Assembly (NCBI GenBank): GCA_029288535.1
Contig: JARIGY010000069.1
Span: 1 to 6,149 of the forward strand
DNA length: 6,149 bases
Reading direction: 5' to 3'
Origin: Candidatus Tayloriibacteriota bacterium
GTDB taxonomy: Bacteria > Patescibacteriota > Minisyncoccia > Phycocordibacterales > JAKAEA01
The notes below the pieces were generated by a model. That model did no database searches. It was not told where the DNA came from and was given only the letters and a program-made list of their open reading frames with translations. Positions 1 to 4,475 of this stretch are shown in pieces. Position 1 is the stretch's first letter, and every line of letters begins with the position of its first letter. A program made the position numbers and the translations under genes.

Positions 1-17
1 ATGTGTATAAGAGACAG
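1..17 (+). other. Residual Tn5/Nextera mosaic-end adapter
   Basis: The window opens with ATGTGTATAAGAGACAG, which equals the last 17 of the 19 bases of the Tn5 mosaic end used in Nextera-type libraries. It sits exactly at the edge, as untrimmed adapter would. It should be treated as a sequencing artefact and not as a transposon. Sequence just to its right may be less reliable than the rest. Confidence 0.93.
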
Positions 18-25
18 CTGTATGA

Positions 26-109
26 ATGCAAAAGGATTTTGATGTTTGGAATAGCCTGAAAAAGAAAATCAATAAAGACAGCTGTTCGAACGAAGCGCTT
101 GATAAATAA
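26..109 (+). pseudogene. Possible N-terminal remnant of a PemK/MazF-type toxin gene
   Basis: A 27-codon ORF starts at ATG 26 and ends at TAA 107-109. It contains QKDFDVWNSLKKKINKD. From memory, CPR proteins annotated as PemK/MazF-family toxins (endoribonucleases that cleave mRNA) commonly begin with a very similar K-D-F-D-x-W-N-x-x-K-K motif, followed by an E-I-W-W-C segment and a ribonuclease core of about 100 residues. None of that continuation is visible in any frame here: the ORF runs into a stop and then a terminator. I read it as the stub of a deleted toxin gene. Only eight bases separate its ATG from the adapter, so its promoter and ribosome-binding site cannot be judged. A chance short ORF or an assembly junction is possible. 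No antitoxin gene is visible. Confidence 0.4.
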
Positions 110-148
110 AATCGGCATGATTGATGAGTCAATATTCAATGACATACG

Positions 149-181
149 AAAAACCGTCAAAGCTTTACTTTGACGGTTTTT
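149..181. terminator. Symmetric (bidirectional) intrinsic terminator
   Basis: A 9-bp perfect stem, CCGTCAAAG (154-162) with CTTTGACGG (168-176), has a five-base loop. It is preceded by five A and followed by five T, so it can terminate transcription in both directions. On the plus strand it ends whatever transcript carries the toxin-like stub. On the minus strand it would end the proposed small RNA A, which starts near 219. Confidence 0.8.
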
Positions 182-219
182 GTTCTCCCTCACATGAGGG
201 CAAGGCCGAAGCCATTTGT
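149..219 (-). ncRNA. Candidate small RNA A, minus strand
   Basis: This is a hypothetical transcript of about 70 nt, from the repeat-borne minus-strand promoter at 226-253 to the terminator at 149-181. Read on the minus strand it contains two hairpins before the terminator. The first is GGC-UUCG-GCC (213-204), with the very stable cUUCGg tetraloop. The second is CCCUC-AUGU-GAGGG (200-187). The UUCG loop exists only on the minus strand; the plus strand would read CGAA. I recognise no known RNA family. A 16-codon ORF starting ATG GCT TCG (215-165) lies inside it, with its stop in the terminator loop. This is probably chance, but a leader peptide is not excluded. Confidence 0.35.
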
Positions 220-287
220 ATATAAAGACTAACAAAACAGCCAATTCTGTCAATGATACCGGTTAACAGCCCTTCATTTTTTCTTTA
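219..287 (+). repeat. Dispersed intergenic repeat, copy A
   Basis: This is one of two related intergenic copies; the other is at 2431-2502. The core at 227-256 matches 2440-2469 at 26 of 30 positions, with no gaps. Differences lie mostly in the six bases between an ACAG and a CTGT. A second block, TTCATTTTTTCTTTA (273-287), is identical at 2488-2502. The bases between the blocks differ and vary by two in length. The conserved parts coincide with promoter-like boxes on the minus strand. I see no transposase, target duplication or terminal inverted repeat. Confidence 0.75.
226..253 (-). promoter_or_regulatory. Candidate minus-strand promoter in repeat copy A
   Basis: On the minus strand there is a consensus -35, TTGACA (253-248), then 16 bases (247-232), then TAGTCT (231-226). 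TAGTCT keeps the key T, A and final T of a -10 box. The start point would be near 219. An A-rich tract (287-273) about 20 bases upstream of the -35 could act as an UP element. Identical boxes and spacing recur in copy B. The 16-base spacing is one short of the optimum. Confidence 0.45.
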
Positions 288-320
288 ACTCATGATGATA
301 CGCTTTCGTCATGAGTTTTT
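287..320 (+). promoter_or_regulatory. Hairpin overlapping the comM start codon
   Basis: AACTCATGA (287-295) is the exact reverse complement of TCATGAGTT (309-317). Pairs 296-308 (G-U), 297-307 and 298-306 extend the stem to 12 bp with a seven-base loop. Five T (316-320) end and follow the stem, so it resembles an intrinsic terminator. The comM ATG (311-313) lies in the 3' arm and would be paired in any RNA starting upstream of 287. No Shine-Dalgarno sequence precedes the ATG. It could act as an attenuator or translational lock. It would be bypassed if the mRNA starts close to the ATG; a weak box TGATAC (296-301) with TTCATT 17 bases upstream would permit that. Confidence 0.55.
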
Positions 321-1876
321 CAAAAGTATACAGTGCTCAGGCAAGCATCACCAATGCCACTATTATCAGCGTAGAAATAGATCTTTCCCGCGGCCTGCAC
401 GCGTTCGCCATCGTCGGCCTGCCGGACAAGGCAGTAGAAGAGTCGAAAGACCGGATCGCCGCAGCGATCAAGAACAGCGGCTACGATTCGCCGAAAAGCA
501 AAAACCAAAAAGTAGTCGTATCGCTCGCGCCGGCCGATGTCAAAAAAGAAGGACCGTCTTTTGACGTGCCGATGGCTCTGGCGTACCTGCTTGCTTCCGA
601 CGATATCCGATTCGACCCCGAAAGCAAAATCTTCCTGGGCGAACTTTCGCTTGATGGGGAAGTGCGGCCGATCTCCGGCGTACTGCCTCTGGCCCGCGAA
701 GCCGAGAAGCAGGGTTTCAAGGAAATATTCGTGCCGGTTGCCAACGCCCGGGAGGCGGCGCTTATTAAAAACATAACAGTGTACGGCGTAAACACATTGA
801 GCGAAATCATCCTTCATGTGAATACGAAAAAGAATCGCGACAACCCGGCGCCGCAAGTGCTGCTTACTCCGCAGGCGATAACGAAAATCGAGGGAGTATC
901 GGTGCTTGCGCCGAGCGATATCGACATGAGCGACATTCACGGCCAGGAGGGAGCGAAACGCGCACTGGAAATCGCGGCGACCGGCGGACACAATATCGCC
1001 ATGTTCGGGCCGCCCGGCACCGGCAAAACGATGCTTGCCCGGTCTTTTTCCCGGCTTTTGCCGCCGCTCACGTTCGACGAAGTGCTCGAAGTCACTTCCA
1101 TCCATTCCGTAGCCGGCATTCTTAAGGATGACCTTGTCCTTATTCCGCCGTTCCGTTCGCCGCACCACACCTCGTCGCACATTTCCATCGTCGGCGGCGG
1201 TTCGTTTCCAAAACCCGGAGAGATAACCCTGGCCCACCGCGGCGTGCTTTTCATGGATGAATTTCCCGAGTTCGACAGGCGGGTGATAGACGCGCTGCGC
1301 CAGCCGCTCGAAGACAGGGTAGTGACCATCGCCAGAGCCAAAGGCACCGTCACATTTCCGGCCCATGTCATGTTCATCGTCGCCATGAACCCGTGCCCGT
1401 GCGGCAACTTCGGCAGCAAGCAGAAGGAATGCATTTGCACTGCCGCGCATTTGGGCAGGTACCGCCGGCAGATTTCCGGACCGATCATCGACCGCATCGA
1501 CATGTGGACGGAAGTTTCGGCCATCAGCCATGCATCGCTCAGCGAACAGTCGAAAGGCGAGTCATCTCAAACCATTCGCAAACGAGTCCGGACAGCGCGA
1601 GACATTCAGCAAAAAAGATTCCAGGATCACCCGCGAAAGATCCGGCTCAACAGCGAGATGAGCGCCAAGGACATTCCCAACTTCTGTGTTTTCTCTGCCG
1701 AAGCCAAGCAGGTTCTCAATGCCTCTTCCGAGAAAATGGGCCTTTCCGGCCGCGCCCACCACAAAATGATGAAGCTTGCCCGCACCATCGCCGACCTCCG
1801 CGGCGACGAGCTCATCGGAAGAGAAGCGATCCTCGAAGCGCTGCAATACCGGCAGAAGGATTTTCGGGGAGCATGA
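311..1876 (+). CDS. comM: ComM/YifB-family AAA+ ATPase (Mg-chelatase-like branch-migration helicase)
   Basis: This is an intact 521-residue protein, normal length for the YifB/ComM family. In transformable bacteria ComM is a cytoplasmic hexameric helicase that promotes branch migration while incoming single-stranded DNA recombines with the chromosome. The N-terminal domain (about 1-170) has the family-typical opening MSFSKVYSAQ and the stretch GLHAFAIVGLPDKAVEESKD. The AAA+ core has Walker A GPPGTGKT (233-240) and Walker B GVLFMDE (311-317). The sensor region AMNPCPCG (358-365) with C374/C376 forms a C-x-C...C-x-C group that may bind metal. RYRRQISGPIIDRIDM (383-398) follows, and a C-terminal domain carries GLSGRAHHKMMKLARTIADL (477-496). 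An in-frame stop at 296-298 makes ATG 311 the first possible start. The start lies in a hairpin and has no Shine-Dalgarno. The downstream gene is coupled to it. Confidence 0.95.
   Translation: MSFSKVYSAQASITNATIISVEIDLSRGLHAFAIVGLPDKAVEESKDRIAAAIKNSGYDSPKSKNQKVVVSLAPADVKKEGPSFDVPMALAYLLASDDIRFDPESKIFLGELSLDGEVRPISGVLPLAREAEKQGFKEIFVPVANAREAALIKNITVYGVNTLSEIILHVNTKKNRDNPAPQVLLTPQAITKIEGVSVLAPSDIDMSDIHGQEGAKRALEIAATGGHNIAMFGPPGTGKTMLARSFSRLLPPLTFDEVLEVTSIHSVAGILKDDLVLIPPFRSPHHTSSHISIVGGGSFPKPGEITLAHRGVLFMDEFPEFDRRVIDALRQPLEDRVVTIARAKGTVTFPAHVMFIVAMNPCPCGNFGSKQKECICTAAHLGRYRRQISGPIIDRIDMWTEVSAISHASLSEQSKGESSQTIRKRVRTARDIQQKRFQDHPRKIRLNSEMSAKDIPNFCVFSAEAKQVLNASSEKMGLSGRAHHKMMKLARTIADLRGDELIGREAILEALQYRQKDFRGA
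1866..1871 (+). promoter_or_regulatory. Ribosome-binding site that decides the start of the gene after comM
   Basis: GGGGAG lies inside the last codons of comM. It is one base before ATG 1873 (which overlaps the comM stop as ATGA) but seven bases before ATG 1879. The spacing favours ATG 1879. Either start implies translational coupling to comM. Confidence 0.55.
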
Positions 1877-1878
1877 AT

Positions 1879-2344
1879 ATGAAAGAAGATTTTGAAGAAA
1901 TCAAGCAGAAAAACGAATCCTATTATAAATTGATCGGGGAGATTTTTTGTCCTTACTTCCAGGAACAGATAAGCTTTAACGTTCAAGGTTTAGAACATCT
2001 GAAATTTAAACAGCGTGATAAAGCTCGGCCTGAACAGGATCAATATATGAGATTCAAGCTTTTGTATCTTGCTCCCGAAATTTTAAAAAAAATCCCATAC
2101 TATTCAAGGTATTTTGGAGACCAAACGATTTGAGAGAGTGCGCATGAATAATCGAACGGACACTGTTTTAAAACCTGTCATGTATTATGAATTCATATCA
2201 GTAATTAAAAGAAATAGGGTTAAAATAATTGTTAAACAGATCGATAATGGAAAGAAGTTTTTTTGGAGCATTATTCCATTTTGGGGTATGGATAAAGAAA
2301 CGATAACCCGCCTGCTCCATGAAGGCATCCCTGAGGAAGATTAG
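1879..2344 (+). pseudogene. Frameshifted gene for an uncharacterised ~154-residue CPR protein (possibly toxin-like)
   Basis: Two consecutive ORFs read as one protein. The first frame (ATG 1879, or 1873, to TGA 2131-2133) gives an 84-residue piece with CPYFQEQISFNVQGLEHLKFK. The second frame is open before a TTG at 2114 and runs to TAG 2342-2344, with KPVMYYEFISVIKRNRVKII and NGKKFFWSIIPFWG. Skipping one base in the run of eight A at 2085-2092 gives ...PEILKK-SHTIQGILETKRF..., a continuous chain of 154 residues. This fits my memory of a conserved hypothetical family in Parcubacteria. A relation to small RNases of the RelE/barnase (BECR) type is a weak guess. There is no signal peptide or membrane segment. 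The region is clearly more AT-rich than comM, suggesting transfer. The break may be a sequencing error, a real pseudogene, or a site of slippage. Confidence 0.7.
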
Positions 2345-2348
2345 CAAC

Positions 2349-2369
2349 AAAAAAACCGCCGGATGGCGG
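2349..2369 (-). terminator. Intrinsic terminator on the minus strand
   Basis: Read on the minus strand, CCGCC (2369-2365), loop AUCC and GGCGG (2360-2356) are followed by seven U (2355-2349). On the plus strand the hairpin is followed by ACTCTTTG, a poor U-tract, so the element is oriented leftwards. It begins five bases beyond the stop codon of the frameshifted gene on the other strand, so little room exists for a plus-strand 3' UTR. Confidence 0.7.
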
Positions 2370-2432
2370 ACTCTTTGTTAGCGTCTGGCTACAGCTTAAT
2401 GCCGTGAGAGGGCGGACCCTTCCAAACGCCTA
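2349..2432 (-). ncRNA. Candidate structured small RNA B, minus strand
   Basis: This is a hypothetical RNA of about 84 nt, from the promoter in repeat copy B to the U-tract terminator. Near its 5' end GGCGUUUGG (2430-2422) pairs over nine positions with CCAGACGCU (2388-2380), enclosing two hairpins: AGGG-UCCG-CCCU (2420-2409) and ACGGC-AUUAA-GCUGU (2405-2391). The result is a three-way junction followed by the terminator. Three pairs are G-U on the minus strand and would be A-C or C-A mismatches on the plus strand, which indicates the transcribed strand. It has no ATG-started ORF and matches no RNA family I know (not SRP, tmRNA, 6S or RNase P). It might instead be processed from the 3' UTR of the upstream peptidase mRNA, which is on the same strand. 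Confidence 0.5.
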
Positions 2433-2502
2433 TTTATAAGACTACCAAAACAGTGACTTCTGTCAATGAATTTTTTTCTAACTTCTCTTCATTTTTTCTT
2501 TA
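2431..2502 (+). repeat. Dispersed intergenic repeat, copy B
   Basis: This is the second copy of the element at 219-287. It contains the 30-base core (2440-2469), a variable T-rich middle, and the identical 15-base block (2488-2502). It fills the gap between the minus-strand terminator and the stop codon of the M23 gene (2514-2512). Both copies are in the same orientation relative to their adjacent minus-strand terminators, so they look like copies of a functional module and not random simple sequence. Confidence 0.75.
2439..2466 (-). promoter_or_regulatory. Candidate minus-strand promoter in repeat copy B
   Basis: TTGACA (2466-2461), 16 bases (2460-2445) and TAGTCT (2444-2439) are the same boxes and spacing as in copy A, with AT-rich sequence after the -10. 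The expected start is near 2432. The -35 lies 45 bases downstream of the M23 stop on the same strand, with no terminator seen between them. The site could therefore drive RNA B independently or sit within the peptidase 3' UTR. Confidence 0.45.
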
Positions 2503-2511
2503 TCGGCTGTT

Positions 2512-3612
2512 TTAGAACGGATTCACAATGCCGTTTCGGATCTCGAAGTGGACATGGCAGCCGGTGACGCCGGAAACTTTGCCGGTATTGCCGAGCAAGC
2601 CGATCATCTGGCCCTGGGTGACTGAGTCGCCGACCGCTACGGAAAGCGCCTGCATGTGGCCGTACAATGTCTGCGAGCCGTTGTTGTGGCTGATAACGAT
2701 ATAATTGCCGTATCCGCCGTTCCATTGGCCATCACTCTTGGTGACGATGATGCTGCCGGCGGCTGAAGCGTAAATAGGGGAGCCGCAGGCTTCCGCAAGG
2801 TCGACGGCGTTGTTGCCGTGAATGCCCTGAGTGCGGATGCCGCCCTTGATCGGCCTTATATAGTAGCCGTCATCTGCTGCCACTTCGTCTGCACCGGTCA
2901 AACCGGCGCCGGCAGCAACTCTTGCCGCTTTTCTGATCAGGCCGGAACCTTTTGATTTTGAAGTAGAAATATTCGATGTGCCGGTCGAAGCCGTCGCTGT
3001 CAATTCGCCGTCGGGGATGACGATAAGGTCGCCTTTTTTGATCGTGCTGTTCTGGATATCGTTGAAGGAGATGATTTCATCGACATCGCCGTTGTATTTT
3101 TTCGCTATGGATTCAAGCGTATCGCCGGCAACAACCTTATGCTGAACGCCGGAGATAGGCAGCACGACCAGGCTTTGGCCGATCTTCAGGCTGGCGGAAC
3201 GGCTGAGGTTGTTGGCCCAGATGATAGTATTGGAGGAAACACCGAACTTTTTGGCGATGCCTCCGATAGTATCATCAGCTTTTACGGTATAGGTGATGAT
3301 CTCGTTGTTCTGCTGAGTGGTGATGGTGTCCGGAACATTTACGGAAGTGTCCGCCACAAGCGCGCCCGCTTCAACATGCACATCAGCCGCTGTCTGCGTA
3401 GCATTTGTATTCTGATTCACCGGAGCTTCGAGCAACGGCATCGTCTGGGAATTGACGTCGGGAACATTGTCGCTGGCCGAGGCAGACTTCGGACTAAAAA
3501 GAGCGGCAACTGCAGACAGAATACTCGCCTCGGCCTGGCGCGGCACGAACATAAGGCCGACAGGAAGAATAACCCGAAAGGCGAATAATCCTATAAAAAT
3601 CGATTTTGTCAC
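2512..3612 (-). CDS. Membrane-anchored LysM-LysM-M23 peptidoglycan endopeptidase
   Basis: This is a 366-residue protein from GTG 3612. M23 (lysostaphin/LytM-type) zinc peptidases cut peptide cross-links in peptidoglycan. Residues 5-24 form a hydrophobic segment followed by an Ala-rich stretch (RQAEAS), so it is either an N-terminal anchor or a signal peptide, with the rest outside the membrane. A Ser/Asn/Thr-rich linker leads to two LysM domains (about 107-151 and 157-199), which bind glycan. A second linker leads to the M23 domain (about 255-366). Zinc and catalytic residues look complete: H265 and D271 in HGNNAVD, H319 in LYGHM, and H353/H355 in CHVHFEIR. The protein ends in NPF. The start is doubtful: the frame stays open upstream to 3717 with plausible residues (RLIPLPSQDPKRHDTKTIAGW just before the GTG), but it has no ATG, GTG or TTG there. 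There is no clear Shine-Dalgarno. Confidence 0.93.
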   Translation of the reverse strand: MTKSIFIGLFAFRVILPVGLMFVPRQAEASILSAVAALFSPKSASASDNVPDVNSQTMPLLEAPVNQNTNATQTAADVHVEAGALVADTSVNVPDTITTQQNNEIITYTVKADDTIGGIAKKFGVSSNTIIWANNLSRSASLKIGQSLVVLPISGVQHKVVAGDTLESIAKKYNGDVDEIISFNDIQNSTIKKGDLIVIPDGELTATASTGTSNISTSKSKGSGLIRKAARVAAGAGLTGADEVAADDGYYIRPIKGGIRTQGIHGNNAVDLAEACGSPIYASAAGSIIVTKSDGQWNGGYGNYIVISHNNGSQTLYGHMQALSVAVGDSVTQGQMIGLLGNTGKVSGVTGCHVHFEIRNGIVNPF

Positions 3613-3720
3613 CCAGCCGGCGATAGTCTTCGTATCGTGCCGCTTAGGATCCTGTGAGGGGAGTGGGATAAGCCTATGGTTAAAGGTTCGTCCGGGGTTT
3701 TCTTTCGTGATATGGCTCTA

Positions 3721-3730
3721 TATGGCCATA
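3721..3730. promoter_or_regulatory. Ten-base palindrome with adjacent half-site
   Basis: TATGGCCATA is a perfect palindrome. ATATGGC also occurs twice exactly 10 bases apart (3710-3716 and 3720-3726), one helical turn. It lies in the region downstream of the proposed peptidase promoter, so it could be an operator. It is short enough to be chance. Confidence 0.15.
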
Positions 3731-3782
3731 AATTCGTTTCTGAGCTACGGTATTTGGCAAGCGAAATGCAGAGCCAGAGTTA

Positions 3783-3810
3783 ACTGTATACTATTAGCTC
3801 AGCAAGTCAA
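3783..3810 (-). promoter_or_regulatory. Candidate promoter of the M23 gene
   Basis: On the minus strand TTGACT (3810-3805), a 16-base spacer and TACAGT (3788-3783) repeat the architecture of the two repeat-borne promoters. The predicted start near 3776 leaves about 165 bases before GTG 3612. That is long for an ordinary leader and adds to the suspicion that translation begins further upstream. Confidence 0.35.
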
Positions 3811-3834
3811 CGAGATATCCACAGGCACAATATA

Positions 3835-3843
3835 TGCTACACT
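3835..3843 (+). promoter_or_regulatory. Extended -10 promoter candidate for the downstream hypothetical gene
   Basis: TGCTACACT fits the extended -10 pattern TGnTAnnnT. No convincing -35 lies 16-18 bases upstream, as expected for an extended -10 site. Transcription would start near 3850, about 15 bases before ATG 3865. That would exclude the GTG at 3844 as start. Confidence 0.3.
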
Positions 3844-3864
3844 GTGTCCATAAAGTGCCGTTTT

Positions 3865-4449
3865 ATGCTTTCCAAACTCATTCAATTCATAAAAAATCTT
3901 CATCCGATCAGAAATTTTGCCCGACCTATCAACCAACCTCGAAACAATTACGCCACCGTCTCCTTTTCATACCAATCCTTAGCCCGCGAACTGGCCGAAC
4001 CTGTCCGCCTTGAAACGGTCATTCCCACTTTTCACGAACAGGAAACTTTATCCGGCAATGTCGTTACCGCGTCGCACGACGAACATGAAGAGCAGGAATC
4101 TACTTCCGTCATGGTGATGCAAAAAGTCGAGATCATGCGCGAAACCGACTTTATTCTGGCGAGCGAAGTCCAAAGCGAAGAGTATCAGCCGGCTGAGAAA
4201 GTGATAAAGCTGCGGGTTAAGGAAGCCGGCGAGGAAGAACCTCTGGTTCTCGAATTGCCCGGCACTGTAATGCAGGAGATGCCAATGCCAGTTCCCGAAA
4301 AAGCTCCCGGAAAGAAGCGCGTCGTTAAGAAAACCGCAAAAAAAGCCGAAAAAATAGTAAAGAAGCCTGCTAAAACAAAGAAAAGCGCGAGCGTTTCGCC
4401 CCGAAGAAAGAAGGAAGTGCCGCCGGAAGCGCGCGGGTTTGGATATTGA
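3865..4449 (+). CDS. Hypothetical protein with histone-H1-like Lys/Ala-rich tail
   Basis: I do not recognise a family. From ATG 3865 it has 194 residues; a GTG at 3844 in the same frame would add seven, but it overlaps a likely -10 region. The first 25 residues are basic with short hydrophobic runs (MLSKLIQFIKNLHPIRNF) but no convincing membrane segment. The middle (about 50-145) is acidic and rich in Glu, Val and Met. The last 50 residues are strongly basic and low in complexity, with repeats of the K-K-x-A-K type (KKTAKKAEKIVKKPAKTKK), and end in RGFGY. Such tails bind nucleic acid non-specifically, so a DNA- or RNA-associated role is plausible but unproven. It ends 26 bases before the pcrA start and probably shares its transcript. 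Most of the chain is likely disordered. Confidence 0.75.
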   Translation: MLSKLIQFIKNLHPIRNFARPINQPRNNYATVSFSYQSLARELAEPVRLETVIPTFHEQETLSGNVVTASHDEHEEQESTSVMVMQKVEIMRETDFILASEVQSEEYQPAEKVIKLRVKEAGEEEPLVLELPGTVMQEMPMPVPEKAPGKKRVVKKTAKKAEKIVKKPAKTKKSASVSPRRKKEVPPEARGFGY

Positions 4450-4467
4450 ATCGGAAAATGATAAAGT

Positions 4468-4473
4468 AGGTGG
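4468..4473 (+). promoter_or_regulatory. Shine-Dalgarno-like site of pcrA
   Basis: AGGTGG ends two bases before ATG 4476, closer than usual. The only other in-frame start, GTG 4470, overlaps it, and a TAG at 4467-4469 closes the frame upstream. ATG 4476 gives the family-typical opening with L-N-x-Q-Q-K-E-A-V. Confidence 0.4.
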
Positions 4474-4475
4474 AA

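Noticed and set aside
12..85. Ten-base direct repeat AGACAGCTGT at 12-21 and 76-85
   Set aside because: The first copy is half adapter sequence, so it cannot be a target-site duplication. It is most likely chance.
182..310. CRISPR, tRNA or riboswitch in the intergenic regions
   Set aside because: There is no regularly spaced repeat, no cloverleaf with a CCA-type acceptor, and no known aptamer core. The three-way junction in 2380-2430 lacks anticodon and T-arm consensus.
320..1531. Long open frame (403 codons) on the minus strand opposite comM
   Set aside because: The comM frame has complete family motifs. The antisense translation is rich in Arg, His and Val with no recognisable domain. It arises from the GC-rich codon pattern of comM.
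1393..1872. The plus-strand frame of the gene after comM stays open far back inside comM
   Set aside because: The translation before 1873 is Arg/Pro/His-rich nonsense overlapping comM's conserved core. Only the part from the GGGGAG and ATG 1879 looks like protein.
2356..2378. The hairpin as a plus-strand terminator of the frameshifted gene
   Set aside because: After the stem the plus strand reads ACTCTTTG, a weak U-tract, while the minus strand has seven U. At best it is a weak plus-strand terminator.
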